Source: Sulfitobacter mediterraneus
GTDB taxonomy: Bacteria > Pseudomonadota > Alphaproteobacteria > Rhodobacterales > Rhodobacteraceae
Assembly (NCBI RefSeq): GCF_003054325.1
Contig: NZ_QBKU01000005.1
Location: 186,001-250,000 of the forward strand
Direction of reading: 5' to 3'
Length of the DNA stretch: 64,000 bases
A model generated the notes under the pieces. That model saw only the letters and a program-made list of their open reading frames with translations, did no database searches and was not told the DNA's origin. Positions 17,382 to 27,300 of the stretch are shown here, one piece after another. The position numbers were made by a program, and so were the translations under genes. Position 1 is the stretch's first letter, and each line of letters begins with the position of its first letter.

Positions 17382-18449
17382 CTATTTGCGCGACAAATCG
17401 AACGCTTTGCGCATGACTGTCGGCAGATCGGAGGGGCGAAATTTGTCCGGCGGGATAAAAGCGCCTTTGGTTGGGGCCGTATCGGCGGAAATGGTCGCGG
17501 TTTGCACGCTCAATAACAGGTGGAAATGCGTGAACGTATGGCGCACCTCACCATCAAGCGGTTGCCAGTTGGCCTGCACCGGCGGATCACCCAATGGCCG
17601 TTCTTCCTGTGCATCAAGCCATTCCGACCCCGGCCAGCCCAGCATACCGCCCAGCAATCCCTTGTCCGAGCGTGTCTCCAGCAACCAAGCGCCATCGGCC
17701 CGTTGTGCCAGATAGACCGTGCCATGGCGCACCGGCTTGGGCTTTTTCGGGGTCTTCTTTGGCAAATCCGCCGCCGTGCCCCGTGCCCGCGCCAAACACG
17801 GATCGCGCCATGGGCAAATGCCGCAGGCGGGCGATTTGGGGCTACAGATCGTTGCGCCAAGGTCCATCACAGCCTGTGCATAATCGCCCGGACGGTCTTG
17901 CGGCGTCAGAGTTTCGGCAAGCGCCATCAGCTCTGGTTTGGCGGCGGGCAGCGGTGTGTGAATATCATAAAGTCGGGCCATCACCCGCTCTACGTTTCCA
18001 TCCAGCACGGTGCGCGGCGCGTCAAACGCAATCGAGGATACCGCTGCGGCGGTGTAGGGGCCAATCCCCGGCAGTTTCAGCAACGCATCATGGTCCGCCG
18101 GAAACGCCCCATCATGGTCAGCAACCACCGCGCGTGCGCATTTCAACAGGTTGCGGGCGCGGGCATAGTATCCAAGTCCGGCCCATTCCCCCATTACATC
18201 GGCATCCTCGGCACCGGCCAGATCCGCCACTTTGGGCCAGCGGGTGACAAAACGGGTGAAATAGTCCCGCACCGCCGCAACAGTGGTCTGCTGCAACATG
18301 ATCTCGCTCATCCAGACGTGATAGGGATCGGGCAGTTGGCCCGCCTTGCGATCCGCCGGGGCCACCCGCCACGGCATCTGGCGGGCATGCACGTCATACC
18401 AATCCAGCAAGATGCGCGGCAGATCGCCTGTCTGGTCTGTCTCACGCAT
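17382..18449 (-). CDS. mutY: A/G-specific adenine glycosylase
   Basis: Base-excision repair enzyme of 355 residues that removes adenine opposite 8-oxoguanine. Catalytic Glu49 (SEIMLQQT) and Asp150 (VLDGNV) flank the helix-hairpin-helix LPGIGPYTAAAV (126-137). The iron-sulfur cysteines are Cys202, Cys209, Cys212 and Cys218, spaced C-x6-C-x2-C-x5-C. The C-terminal NUDIX-like domain (about 240-355) that senses 8-oxoG is present (VRHTFTHFHL). It is divergent from the DciA-like gene, across 83 bp. Confidence 0.96.
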   Translation of the reverse strand: MRETDQTGDLPRILLDWYDVHARQMPWRVAPADRKAGQLPDPYHVWMSEIMLQQTTVAAVRDYFTRFVTRWPKVADLAGAEDADVMGEWAGLGYYARARNLLKCARAVVADHDGAFPADHDALLKLPGIGPYTAAAVSSIAFDAPRTVLDGNVERVMARLYDIHTPLPAAKPELMALAETLTPQDRPGDYAQAVMDLGATICSPKSPACGICPWRDPCLARARGTAADLPKKTPKKPKPVRHGTVYLAQRADGAWLLETRSDKGLLGGMLGWPGSEWLDAQEERPLGDPPVQANWQPLDGEVRHTFTHFHLLLSVQTATISADTAPTKGAFIPPDKFRPSDLPTVMRKAFDLSRK

Positions 18450-18532
18450 TCTTTATGGCTCCGCTGTCGCTCTGGGCTGGTGATACGGGGGCAAACCATT
18501 ATGTTGAACCCGATCCAAAGGGAAACATAGTC

Positions 18533-19042
18533 ATGCCGCCACGGCGCGCCAGTACAAAAGGGTTCAAACGGACGGACAGCCTGCTGACCGACCAGATCCG
18601 CCGTGCCAGCGAGACCCGCGGCTTTGCCCAGTCACGCCTGCTAACCCAATGGGCCGAGATCGCAGGCGCCGATATCGCCGCTATGGCCCGCCCGGTTGAG
18701 GTTGGCTATGGTCGGGGCGGAATGGGCGCAACTCTGACCTTGCTGACCACCGGGGCCAATGCGCCGATGCTGGAAATGCAAAAGGAAAAACTGCGGCAAA
18801 AGGTGAATGCGGTCTATGGCTACAACGCCATTGCCCGTGTCCGGATCACCCAAACCGCCGCCACCGGCTTTGCCGAAGGCAAGGTGGATTTCTCCCATCA
18901 AAAGCCCAAGGCGCCCCCGGCAAAACCTGACCCCGCGCTGCGTCAAAAAGCGGCGGCGACAGTTGATCCGGTATCGGACGATGGTTTGCGCGATGCCCTT
19001 GCGCGGCTGGGCGAGAACATATTGAACAAGAACAAACGCTGA
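18533..19042 (+). CDS. DciA-like (DUF721) protein
   Basis: Protein of 169 residues. The N-terminal 110 residues match the DUF721/DciA fold: LLTQWAEIAGADIAAMARPV, then a TLTLLTTG strand and LEMQKEKLRQKVNAVYG. DciA proteins load the replicative helicase in bacteria that lack DnaC, so a replication role is likely by family. The C-terminal 60 residues are a low-complexity Pro/Lys/Ala linker and a short helix. I chose the ATG at 18533, after GGGAAA. It is followed 21 bp later by dsbA. Confidence 0.78.
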   Translation: MPPRRASTKGFKRTDSLLTDQIRRASETRGFAQSRLLTQWAEIAGADIAAMARPVEVGYGRGGMGATLTLLTTGANAPMLEMQKEKLRQKVNAVYGYNAIARVRITQTAATGFAEGKVDFSHQKPKAPPAKPDPALRQKAAATVDPVSDDGLRDALARLGENILNKNKR

Positions 19043-19063
19043 AAAGCTGACAAAGGAAACGAC

Positions 19064-19738
19064 ATGAACCGTAGAAATATGATCCTTGGCGCGTTGGCCG
19101 TTGTGGGAACGGGCGGCTGGTACCTGACCAGCAACTCGCGCAGCGGGTCAACACCCGTGAACCCGTTGGCGAATGCCGCAAATGCGCAAACCAGTGGTGA
19201 GGTGGATACGTCGAGCGTGCCTGACATGGTGCTTGGCAACCCGGACGCAGCTGTGACCATCACCGAATATGCATCTTTCACCTGCCCGCATTGCGCGGCC
19301 TTCCACGAGGGCACGTTCAAAAAGCTCAAGGCGGATTATATCGACACCGGCAAAATCAAGTTTGTCTACCGCGAGGTCTATTTTGACCGACCCGGCATCT
19401 GGGCATCTTTGATCGCCCGCTGCGGCGGTGAGGAAAAGTTCTTTGGCATCATCGACCTGATTTACAAAAGCCAATCTACATGGGCGCGGGCGGGTGAGCC
19501 TGCGGCAATTGTCGATGAGCTGCGCAAAATCGGGCGTCTGGCGGGATTGGACAATGACGCCATCGAAGCCTGCTTGCAGGACGGCAAACAGGCCGAGACG
19601 CTTTATGCGTGGTTTCAGGAAAACGGCAAAGCCGATGATATCGACAGCACACCCAGCTTTATTATCAACGGGACCAAGTACAGCAACATGGCCTATGATC
19701 AGCTCAAAGACATCATCGAAACAGAGCTGGCCGGCTAA
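19064..19738 (+). CDS. DsbA-family periplasmic thiol oxidoreductase
   Basis: Thioredoxin-fold protein of 224 residues with an N-terminal membrane/signal segment (MNRRNMILGALAVVGTGGWYL, with an RRNM start). The redox motif CPHC is at Cys74-Cys77 within FTCPHCAAFH, and the cis-proline loop is STPSFIING. It is likely periplasmic, oxidising cysteine pairs in exported proteins (related to DsbA/BdbD). It follows the DciA-like gene and overlaps the CoA-transferase start by one base (TAATG). Confidence 0.92.
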   Translation: MNRRNMILGALAVVGTGGWYLTSNSRSGSTPVNPLANAANAQTSGEVDTSSVPDMVLGNPDAAVTITEYASFTCPHCAAFHEGTFKKLKADYIDTGKIKFVYREVYFDRPGIWASLIARCGGEEKFFGIIDLIYKSQSTWARAGEPAAIVDELRKIGRLAGLDNDAIEACLQDGKQAETLYAWFQENGKADDIDSTPSFIINGTKYSNMAYDQLKDIIETELAG

Positions 19739-20850
19739 TGACCGCACCGCTGCAAGGGCTGAAAGTTGTTGAACTGGCCCGTGTTCTGGCTGGCCCATGG
19801 GCCGGTCAAACACTCTCTGACCTCGGATGCGAGGTGATCAAAGTCGAAAGCCCCGATGGCGATGACACCCGCCAATGGGGTCCGCCCTTTGTCACCCGCG
19901 ACGAGGATGTGACCGCAGGGTATTTCCACTCCGCCAACCGCGGCAAAGCCTCTGTAACGGCTGATTTTCGCAGCGCCGAAGGGCAGGCCAAGGTCAAAGA
20001 CCTGCTGCGCGACGCGGATATTGTGATCGAGAATTTCAAGACCGGCGGATTGGCCAAATACGGCCTCGACTATGACAGCCTGAAAGACGCGTTTCCGGGG
20101 CTGATCTATTGTTCCATCACCGGCTTTGGTCACACCGGCCCCTATGCCCACCGCGCGGGCTATGATTTTATCATCCAAGGCATGTCCGGTCTGATGTCGA
20201 TCACTGGAGAGCCGGATCGCCAGCCGCAGAAATCCGGCATGGCGATCACAGATATCTTCACCGGCATCTATGCCACGACCGCGATCCTTGCGGCAGTGCA
20301 TCAGCGCAGCCAGACCGGCAAAGGCCAGCATATCGATATGGCATTGCTTGATTGCGCCGTGGCGATCATGGGCAATCAGGCGATGAACTACATGCTGACC
20401 GGCAACGCGCCGGGGCGCATGGGCAACGCCCATCCCAATCTGACCCCCTATGAGGTTTTTGAGAGCAGTGATGGCCATCTGATCATCGCCACAGGCAACG
20501 ACGGTCAGTATCAACGCCTCTGCCGGTTTCTGGGTCTGGAGGATATGGCAACCTCACCGGATTATTCCAAGAATGCCGACCGTGTTGCGAACCGGCCAGA
20601 GATGATCCGGCGGCTGAATGAGGCCACGTCAAAGCGCAGCCGCGATGATCTTCTGGCCGATTGCGAGGCGCATAATGTGCCTGCGGGACCGATCAATGAA
20701 TTGTCCGATGTGATGGCCGATCCACAAGTGGTGGCGCGGGGGATGCAGATCGAATTGGACGGTGTGCCGGGGTTGCGGTCACCGTTTACCTTTTCAGGCG
20801 CTGATCTGGCGCTGCACCGACCGGCGCCGAAACTGGGCGAAGACGACTGA
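19738..20850 (+). CDS. CaiB/BaiF family (class III) CoA-transferase
   Basis: Cytosolic CoA-transferase of 370 residues. The N-terminal signature LARVLAGPWAGQTLSDLGCEVIKVE (around 13-37), the catalytic Asp172 by alignment with formyl-CoA transferase (AITDIFTG), and GKGQHIDMALLDCAV are present. Donor and acceptor acids are not readable; family members use oxalate, carnitine, malate, succinate or mesaconate. It is translationally coupled to dsbA by a one-base overlap, though a functional link is not obvious. It converges on lpxK with a 24-bp gap. Confidence 0.92.
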   Translation: MTAPLQGLKVVELARVLAGPWAGQTLSDLGCEVIKVESPDGDDTRQWGPPFVTRDEDVTAGYFHSANRGKASVTADFRSAEGQAKVKDLLRDADIVIENFKTGGLAKYGLDYDSLKDAFPGLIYCSITGFGHTGPYAHRAGYDFIIQGMSGLMSITGEPDRQPQKSGMAITDIFTGIYATTAILAAVHQRSQTGKGQHIDMALLDCAVAIMGNQAMNYMLTGNAPGRMGNAHPNLTPYEVFESSDGHLIIATGNDGQYQRLCRFLGLEDMATSPDYSKNADRVANRPEMIRRLNEATSKRSRDDLLADCEAHNVPAGPINELSDVMADPQVVARGMQIELDGVPGLRSPFTFSGADLALHRPAPKLGEDD

Positions 20851-20874
20851 TCCCGATAGGTCAAAACATGTGGA

Positions 20875-21867
20875 TTACGCTGGCTTGGGCAAGCTATCCA
20901 AAGCATCAAACAAAGCGTTGTTTTCCGGCAAGGCAAGGCGCACCGGCAAGGTGATCACTTTGCTACGGAAATTCGCAGGCAGGCGCACCGCATCCTTTTC
21001 CGTAGTGACCAGCTGCGCCCCTCTGGCCTTTGCATCCGCCTCTAATCGGGCCATCAGCGCAGGTGTTAAAGGTTGATGATCGTCCAGGGCCTCGGCATGT
21101 ACGATCTGCGCGCCAAGGCCCCGCAAGGTGGCAAAGAACTTCTCCGGATGCCCGATGCCGGCAAAGGCCAAAGCCTTGGTATCCGTCCAATCCATGCCGG
21201 TTTGCAAAGGTGCAAGTGCAGCCTGTACACGCGGCAGGGCGCTGGGCAACGCGGCGATATCAAACTCTGATTGCGCGGCCGCATCCCCAATCGACAACAG
21301 CAGATCAGCCCGCGCCAATCCAACCGCCGCAGGTTCGCGTAGCGGCCCTGCGGGAAGGCACAATCCGTTGCCAAACCCCTTTGCGGCGTCCACCACCACA
21401 ATGCTCAGATCTTGGTGCAGCGCCGGATTCTGGAACCCGTCATCCAGCACAATAACGCTCGCGCCTGCCTCCTGCGCGGCCAGCGCCCCGGCGGCGCGAT
21501 CGTTGGCCACCCAAACCTCTGCAAAGGCGGACAAGAGCAACGGTTCATCCCCGACATCTGCCGCCCTGTGCCGCGCAGGATCAACCTGCACAGGCCCATC
21601 GAGCGTGCCGCCATGCCCGCGCGAAACAATGTGCGGTTCGTGAAACAGGCCGCGCAAATGTTCCACCACGGCCATGACCGTGGGCGTTTTGCCTGTACCG
21701 CCCGCGTTGATGTTTCCGACACAAATCACGGGAATATTCAGTCGCTCCCGCGCGCCCTGTGCCAACCTGCGGGCCGTTGCCATGCCGTAAAGCGCGCCCA
21801 ACGGGCGCAGCAGTTGCGCCCGCAGATCCGGCTTGGGTTTATGCCAAAAATCCGGCGCTCGGGTCAT
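20875..21867 (-). CDS. lpxK: Tetraacyldisaccharide 4'-kinase
   Basis: Inner-membrane-associated kinase of 330 residues that phosphorylates the 4' position of the lipid A precursor. The P-loop [12 protein letters not shown] (51-62) and the second kinase motif [10 protein letters not shown] are present. The ATG at 21867 forms an ATGA overlap with the stop of the upstream waaA-like gene; an upstream in-frame extension was rejected for that reason. It is the last gene of the minus-strand envelope cluster and converges on the CoA-transferase. Confidence 0.94.
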   Translation of the reverse strand: MTRAPDFWHKPKPDLRAQLLRPLGALYGMATARRLAQGARERLNIPVICVGNINAGGTGKTPTVMAVVEHLRGLFHEPHIVSRGHGGTLDGPVQVDPARHRAADVGDEPLLLSAFAEVWVANDRAAGALAAQEAGASVIVLDDGFQNPALHQDLSIVVVDAAKGFGNGLCLPAGPLREPAAVGLARADLLLSIGDAAAQSEFDIAALPSALPRVQAALAPLQTGMDWTDTKALAFAGIGHPEKFFATLRGLGAQIVHAEALDDHQPLTPALMARLEADAKARGAQLVTTEKDAVRLPANFRSKVITLPVRLALPENNALFDALDSLPKPA

Positions 21868-23096
21868 TTGCCTGCCTCTCTTGTGTCCAGAATATCTTGG
21901 ATCAGATCGGTGATCTTGTCCGTCACCGCCGCGCCTTTGCTGATCACATCCCAACCGGCATGGGCCATCGCTGCGGCCTGATCGGGGGCAATCAACCGCG
22001 ACACAGCTGTGCCCAAAGCATCGGCATCATTCACAATCCGCGCCGCCCCGGCTGCCGCTAACCGCGTGTAGGATGGCATGAAATGGCGTACCTTTGGCCC
22101 ATAGAGCACGGCAGAGCCAAGTGCCGCCGCATCAAACGGATCACAGCCGCCTTCACCCGCGATCAAGGAAGATCCAAGGAACGAAACAGGCGCAATGCGA
22201 AAAAACAGGCCCAGATCGCGGGTATCATCGGCAATCAGCACTTGCGTCGACTCGTCGGGAAAGCCGTCATTTCCCCAATTGAGCACCGAAAAGTCCCGCT
22301 CAGCGGCCAGCGCTGCTGCGGCACCCGCGTCCTGCGGGGTGGCTGGATGCAAGATCAACAACAGCCGGTGGGACAGGCGCATCGCCTTGCGATGGGCCGA
22401 CAGGACAACGGGCACTTCTTTTGGCAAGACCTGCGCGGCAAACCAGACCGGGCGTCCGCCGATGGTCGCGGACATTTCCGACAAATCGGAGTCCACATAA
22501 GGCAGGGCCTGTCCCCCAGCGAGCAGCGGATCGGTCAGGTCGATCTGGTCGCGCGGCTGGCCCAGTTGCGCCAGCCGTCGCCGCGCCGCTTCGCTCCTTG
22601 CCATGACCGCTGAGAATTGTGACAAAAGCCGCCGCGTCAGATCGGGCAACCAGCGGTCGCGCCGTCCGTCGAAACCGCGGGTGTCTGCATCGACCAGAAT
22701 GAGCGGGCAGTGCCGCTGCGCGGTCTCAAGTATCAGGTTTGGCCGCAACGCGCCCCAGGCCCAGACACAGGCATCAGGTCGCCAATGGTCCAGAAATGCG
22801 GCAACGGCGGCAGGGTGTTCGCTGGGCGCGGGCGCTTGGATAACCGTGACATCGGGGCGTTGTTGCAGAGGCGGCGGTGCAGTATCGCCATCCGGCAGCG
22901 TGATCAAAACATGCAAGCCTATCCGCGCCCCGCACATCCGCACGGCCAAATCCTGAAGCGCGATCACATTGCCCGGCTCGGCCGCATGCAGCCAAAGCAG
23001 TTCCCCCATCGGGCGCGGGGCAAACGGTTCTTTGGTCTGTGCCTCTGCCCGCCGGGCCAAGGCCCGATAGGCGGTCAGCCCCAGCGACCGCGCCAT
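21864..23096 (-). CDS. WaaA-like (Kdo transferase family) glycosyltransferase, altered active site
   Basis: GT30-type protein of 410 residues, close to the usual WaaA length, next to lpxK as expected for a lipid A Kdo transferase. The N-terminal motif that normally reads WxHxxSVGE, with the Glu as catalytic base, here reads WLHAAEPGN, putting Asn43 at the Glu position. The C-terminal motif GGHNxxEPA is replaced by [11 protein letters not shown]. The rest, including LVDADTR and [11 protein letters not shown], is recognisable. It may be a diverged paralog with a different role or a shifted active site. Confidence 0.8.
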   Translation of the reverse strand: MARSLGLTAYRALARRAEAQTKEPFAPRPMGELLWLHAAEPGNVIALQDLAVRMCGARIGLHVLITLPDGDTAPPPLQQRPDVTVIQAPAPSEHPAAVAAFLDHWRPDACVWAWGALRPNLILETAQRHCPLILVDADTRGFDGRRDRWLPDLTRRLLSQFSAVMARSEAARRRLAQLGQPRDQIDLTDPLLAGGQALPYVDSDLSEMSATIGGRPVWFAAQVLPKEVPVVLSAHRKAMRLSHRLLLILHPATPQDAGAAAALAAERDFSVLNWGNDGFPDESTQVLIADDTRDLGLFFRIAPVSFLGSSLIAGEGGCDPFDAAALGSAVLYGPKVRHFMPSYTRLAAAGAARIVNDADALGTAVSRLIAPDQAAAMAHAGWDVISKGAAVTDKITDLIQDILDTREAGK

Positions 23097-23102
23097 AGGG
23101 AG

Positions 23103-23345
23103 TTAGCCCAACTCTTCGGTGGAAGACGCAGCTGCTTCTTCGTCGCGCAAGCGGTGCAGGTGCGCGATGAAATAACGCATATGCGCGTTGTCCACGGTCC
23201 GCTGCGCCTCGTTTTTCCAAGCGTCATAGGCGGTCGCGTAATCGGGGAAAATTCCGACGATGTGGAGATCATCGACATTTTTAAAGACGTTTTCGCTGGG
23301 GTTCACCAGTTCGCCGCCAAAAACCAGATGCAGACGCTGTGCCAT
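23103..23345 (-). CDS. DUF4170 family protein
   Basis: Small conserved alphaproteobacterial protein of 80 residues, unknown function. It starts MAQRLHLVFGGEL and contains the core VGIFPDYATAYDAWKNEAQ followed by a helical, acidic tail. The ATG at 23345 follows GGAAG. It lies between the nucleotidase and waaA-like genes, a placement I recall as conserved in this group, which hints at an envelope-related role (inference). Confidence 0.85.
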   Translation of the reverse strand: MAQRLHLVFGGELVNPSENVFKNVDDLHIVGIFPDYATAYDAWKNEAQRTVDNAHMRYFIAHLHRLRDEEAAASSTEELG

Positions 23346-23397
23346 AATGCTTCCTTTGATGGGTGTAGATTGATCTCTGCCTATCAGATGCGGGGCC

Positions 23398-24174
23398 TCA
23401 CGCAAGGGCGTCAATCAGCGCAATTTGAGAGGGTGCACCGCCCGCAACCACGCCATTGAGCCGCGGATCGGGGTTGTTAAAGCGCAGCGGCAGGCCGGTT
23501 TGGTCAGAGCAAACCCCGCCAGCTTCGGCCACGATCAGCGCTCCGGCGGCAATATCCCATTCCCAACTCCGCCGCAGTGTCAGCATCGCGTCAAACCGTC
23601 CCTGCGCGACCAGTGCCAGCCGGTAGGCCAGTGACGGGCGATAGTTGCGGGAAAAGGCGGGGGTGATGCCATTGCGCCAGAACGTTTCGTGCAACGCGGG
23701 TTTGGCAGCCAACACCGTGGATTTTCCCAGATCGCCCTGCATGGTTGCCCGGATCGGAACACCATTGAGAAAGGCCCCGCCACCCAAAGAAGCGGAATAT
23801 AGCTTGTTCCGCAGGGGCAGGTAGACCACGGCGGCGGTGATCACGCCTTGGTCCGCTACGGCGATGGCATGGGCCCATGTGCTTGACCCCTCTACAAAAC
23901 TGCGGGTGCCGTCGATTGGGTCAACGATAAATACACGATCTTGGGTCAAACGGTCGGTGTTGTCTTCGGTTTCTTCGGACAGCCACCCATAATCGGGCCG
24001 CGCTTGCCGCAAGTTGGTCAGCAACAGATCATTTACCGCCAGATCGGCCTCTGTCACCGGGCCTGCATCGCCGGGCTTGTCCCAGCGCGCGGCGGTTTTC
24101 CCGGCAAAGCTGGTGGCGACACGCCCTGCCATGCGGGCGGCATCAATCAGGAGGGGCAGGTCACGCGCCGGCAA
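23398..24174 (-). CDS. Inositol-monophosphatase family, likely 3'(2'),5'-bisphosphate nucleotidase
   Basis: Mg-dependent phosphatase of 258 residues with the family metal motifs: Glu67-Glu68 in WLSEET, Asp85 and Asp88 in DPIDGTRSF, and the C-terminal WEWDIAAGALIVAEAGG. The CysQ-like subgroup converts 3'-phosphoadenosine 5'-phosphate to AMP; inositol phosphatase activity cannot be excluded. The start appears to be TTG at 24174, because an in-frame TGA lies two codons upstream and the next ATG would cut into the first helix. It overlaps the pmbA stop by 14 bp. Confidence 0.88.
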   Translation of the reverse strand: MPARDLPLLIDAARMAGRVATSFAGKTAARWDKPGDAGPVTEADLAVNDLLLTNLRQARPDYGWLSEETEDNTDRLTQDRVFIVDPIDGTRSFVEGSSTWAHAIAVADQGVITAAVVYLPLRNKLYSASLGGGAFLNGVPIRATMQGDLGKSTVLAAKPALHETFWRNGITPAFSRNYRPSLAYRLALVAQGRFDAMLTLRRSWEWDIAAGALIVAEAGGVCSDQTGLPLRFNNPDPRLNGVVAGGAPSQIALIDALA

Positions 24175-25507
24175 GGGTCATTCCCGGTACCAAAAGCGAT
24201 GGCACAACGCGGCTCAGGTGTGTGCGGGCATCATTGGCGGGTCGCATATTGCGCAGCATATCGCGCAGATTGCCCGCAATCGTGCATTCGTTGATCGTAT
24301 GGGTGATCTCACCATTCTCAACCCACAGGCCAGCCGCCCCGCGCGAATAATCGCCCGTGTTGGGGTTGATTGTGCTGCCGATCATTGAGGTCACCAAGAG
24401 TCCGGTGCCCATCTCGCGGATCAGATCATCGCGGCTGGCTGCACCTTGGGTCAGTTCGATATTCCAGTTGGACGGCGAGGGCCCCGATGATGTGCCGCGT
24501 GCCGCGTTTCCTGTAGGCGCGAGGTCCAGCTTGCGGGCCGTGGCCAAATCCAGGGTCCACCCCTGCAAAACCCCGTTTTCCACAATCATCCGCCGCGCCG
24601 TTGCCAGCCCTTCCCCATCAAAGGGGCGTGATCCGCTGGCGCGAGGGCGGTGCGGGTCTTCGATCAGCGACAGATGATCGGGCAACACTGCCTCTCCCAT
24701 CGCATCGCGCAAAAACGAGGCGCCCCGTGAAATGGACGAACCGTTAATCGCGCCAAGCAAATGGCCGATCAAGCTGGAAGAAATCCGTTCGTCAAACAGC
24801 ACCGGAAACGCGCCCGTCGGTGGTTTGCGCGCATCAAGCCGCGCTACGGCGCGTTCGCCTGCGGTTTGGCCGATGTCATCGGGCGCACGCATATCGGACT
24901 GAAAAATCCGGCCATCACCATCATAGTCACGTTCCATGGAGGTGCCGCTTCCTGCGATGGCAACACAGGACAGCCCGCGATCTGTCCGGCTGTAACCGGC
25001 GTCAAAACCGTTGCTGGTGGCAAAATGGGTGGCATGGGCCGCATAACCGGCGCTGGCCGATTGCACTTGGCTGACCCCTTTGACAGCCAATGCTGCCGCT
25101 TCGGCCTGCGCGGCATCATCTTGCATGGCCTGCGGGGTTGGCTCTGCCGTTGGATCGACAAGCTCAAGCGCGTCGAGGTTCCAATGGGTGGCCAGCTGAT
25201 CAGGATCTGCCAGACCGGAAAAGGGATCTTCGGGGGCCTCTTTGGCCATGGCAACGGCGCGTTCGGCCATCTCTTCGATGGTGCGCGAAGAGGTATCAGA
25301 GGCCGAGACAATTGCGGAGCGGTGCCCGACAAACACCCGCAGACCGATATCGACACCTTCGGACCGCTCCGCCTGTTCCAGCGCTCCTGCCCGCACATCG
25401 ACCGACACGGATGTGGCCCGGATCGCCTTTGCATCGGCACTGTCGGCACCGGCTGTTTTGGCAGCCTGCAACAGGGATTTGGTCAGCGCATCAAGAGGCT
25501 GGGACAT
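24161..25507 (-). CDS. pmbA: TldD/PmbA family metalloprotease subunit
   Basis: Protein of 448 residues of the TldE/PmbA branch, which with TldD forms a heterodimeric zinc protease that matures small peptides and degrades unfolded peptides. The middle region (TSNGFDAGYSRTDRG, SCVAIAG) and the C-terminal segment (RGTSSGPSPSNWNIEL, then NPNTGDYSRGAAGLWVENGE) are typical. The HExxxH motif of TldD is absent, as expected for PmbA. It is the first gene of the cluster running to lpxK. Confidence 0.93.
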   Translation of the reverse strand: MSQPLDALTKSLLQAAKTAGADSADAKAIRATSVSVDVRAGALEQAERSEGVDIGLRVFVGHRSAIVSASDTSSRTIEEMAERAVAMAKEAPEDPFSGLADPDQLATHWNLDALELVDPTAEPTPQAMQDDAAQAEAAALAVKGVSQVQSASAGYAAHATHFATSNGFDAGYSRTDRGLSCVAIAGSGTSMERDYDGDGRIFQSDMRAPDDIGQTAGERAVARLDARKPPTGAFPVLFDERISSSLIGHLLGAINGSSISRGASFLRDAMGEAVLPDHLSLIEDPHRPRASGSRPFDGEGLATARRMIVENGVLQGWTLDLATARKLDLAPTGNAARGTSSGPSPSNWNIELTQGAASRDDLIREMGTGLLVTSMIGSTINPNTGDYSRGAAGLWVENGEITHTINECTIAGNLRDMLRNMRPANDARTHLSRVVPSLLVPGMTLAGA

Positions 25508-25540
25508 AAAACACTCCGGCTTGGGTCGGAAAGACAGGTA

Positions 25541-25572
25541 ACCCTCCCCATCCGGCAGGACAAGGGGAGGGT
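25541..25572 (-). terminator. Possible terminator after the DUF2125 gene
   Basis: Perfect 9-bp stem ACCCTCCCC / GGGGAGGGT with a 14-base loop in the gap between the DUF2125 stop and pmbA. Read on the minus strand it is followed only by a mixed pyrimidine stretch, so it is a moderate candidate. Confidence 0.5.
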
Positions 25573-25613
25573 CAAAGAGCGGCTGAATGGGCCGCCGCTA
25601 AAGCTAAGGTTGG

Positions 25614-27143
25614 TTACTTGATCCGCTGCCCATTGGCGAGGATCTGACCATCTGCGGTAAAGTCGATCGTGGACTTCAGCTGATCCGGCCCGCCCGCTGG
25701 CACGGTGATCATCCCCATCATCATACGCGGCATCATCGCCTGATCCGCCGGGATCAGACCCATGGAAACCAGTTTGTCGATAAGGCCGTTGGCCCCATCG
25801 AGGGTAAAGGAAATGCTGCCCACAGGTTTGGGAAAACCGGGGATCGTGGTTTTGTCGGTGTTGTCGAGTGCCACCTGACCGTCCGCTTCGAACTTGGCGC
25901 CAACCGCGTCCAGCAGCAGTTTGTTGATCGTGACTGCTTCCACCTCACCGGGCACATCCGCACCCATATTTTCGGCAACCTTGGGATCAAGGTAATCGAC
26001 CAAAAGCTTGGCTTTGCCCGCCAGATCAATGACCAACGTGGCCGGATCGCGGGGCAATTGGCCCGCCGGATCAAAGATACCCCAGATCAGATCGGACATT
26101 TGGAAATCACCCATGGTCAGGCCAAAGGCAAAATCCTGCTGTTCGTCTGATTTGCTCACCGGGATGGCGAGGTTAAATGCGCTTTGCGCCATGCTGAGTT
26201 CAATCGGGAAGGGCAGGTCGGCCACGTTCATCGTGACCTGCAAATTGGTTTGCCCGCCGCCATAGCTTACTCCATCCGCTCCCAGATCAACGCTCAGACG
26301 GCTGCCCTGAGATGAGGTGTTAAGGGACATATCGCCGTTCACCGGATCGGTCACCTGCATCGCGGTTGCGCTGGACCCAGCGTTGAAAGCGCCGGTGATC
26401 TCAAACCCGGCTTTGATCATCGCGGATGTGTCCGAGGCCTTTTCCAGCAAAAGCGGGATCGCCCCTTCTGCAGACATCTGAAGGTTTTGCAGATTGCCAT
26501 TCAGGGTGACTTGGTTGCCCTCTTCGGGATTGTCCACGAACAGATCATAGGTGATCCCGCCCACGCTGCCGGATTGTTGGTAGCCCCGCAAATCACCAAT
26601 TGTCATGCTGGTGTTGCTGACCAGCCCGGTTCCGGTCACATCAAACCGCGCGGTTTCTGGACCAATCACTTCACCGTCCGCCTCCAACTGTTGCAGCTTG
26701 AGGCCAAAGGTGTCGGCAGTATAGGCGTAATTCATTTGCTCGGGGGTGCCGCTAACGATCATGGAATGGCCGCTCTGAATGTAATCCATCGTCAGTTTGA
26801 ACGCCGAGGACGAGGTGCCGTCGGTGCCGGTCATGACCATTGGCAGGGTCTCGGGCATGACCACAGCAACTGATCCGTCACCTTGCCCGACAAATACAAT
26901 CGTGCCCATCGACATGTTCATCGAACCGGTCTGATCAGGCATCTCAAAACCCAGCTGGATGTCACTGACGGTCAGGTTGTTGCCGCTGGCGCTTTGCTGG
27001 CCCTGCACGCTGTATCCCATGCCTTCCATGTATTGCTGCCAATCGCCCCAGACCTGTGCTGGTGTGAGATCGGCCAAGGCGGTCTGCGACAGGAAAACCA
27101 TCGGAACGGCAAAGCAAAGGGAAGATGTGGAAAAGCGGGACAT
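25614..27143 (-). CDS. Exported DUF2125 domain protein
   Basis: Protein of 509 residues with a signal peptide (MSRFSTSSLCFAVPMVFLSQTALA in two hydrophobic blocks). The mature part is rich in beta strands, Gly, Thr and Asp, and fits the DUF2125 family, whose function is unknown. The repeated amphipathic strand pattern resembles the large lipid-transfer-like periplasmic proteins, but that is only an impression. I chose the ATG at 27143, eight bases after AAAGGA. It is a single-gene unit divergent from the short-chain dehydrogenase gene. Confidence 0.83.
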   Translation of the reverse strand: MSRFSTSSLCFAVPMVFLSQTALADLTPAQVWGDWQQYMEGMGYSVQGQQSASGNNLTVSDIQLGFEMPDQTGSMNMSMGTIVFVGQGDGSVAVVMPETLPMVMTGTDGTSSSAFKLTMDYIQSGHSMIVSGTPEQMNYAYTADTFGLKLQQLEADGEVIGPETARFDVTGTGLVSNTSMTIGDLRGYQQSGSVGGITYDLFVDNPEEGNQVTLNGNLQNLQMSAEGAIPLLLEKASDTSAMIKAGFEITGAFNAGSSATAMQVTDPVNGDMSLNTSSQGSRLSVDLGADGVSYGGGQTNLQVTMNVADLPFPIELSMAQSAFNLAIPVSKSDEQQDFAFGLTMGDFQMSDLIWGIFDPAGQLPRDPATLVIDLAGKAKLLVDYLDPKVAENMGADVPGEVEAVTINKLLLDAVGAKFEADGQVALDNTDKTTIPGFPKPVGSISFTLDGANGLIDKLVSMGLIPADQAMMPRMMMGMITVPAGGPDQLKSTIDFTADGQILANGQRIK

Positions 27144-27300
27144 AGATAAATCCTTTGTGGCAAATTTCGCGTCAAGGTCGTGCAAACCCCCGGCAGGGTC
27201 AAGCCGCCGCAGGGGCGGGGGCTGGACCCTCGGTCAGGGGAAGACTACCACATGGGGCAATCAGGTTGCAAAACCCAGACCCCACACAAAGGAACACGTT

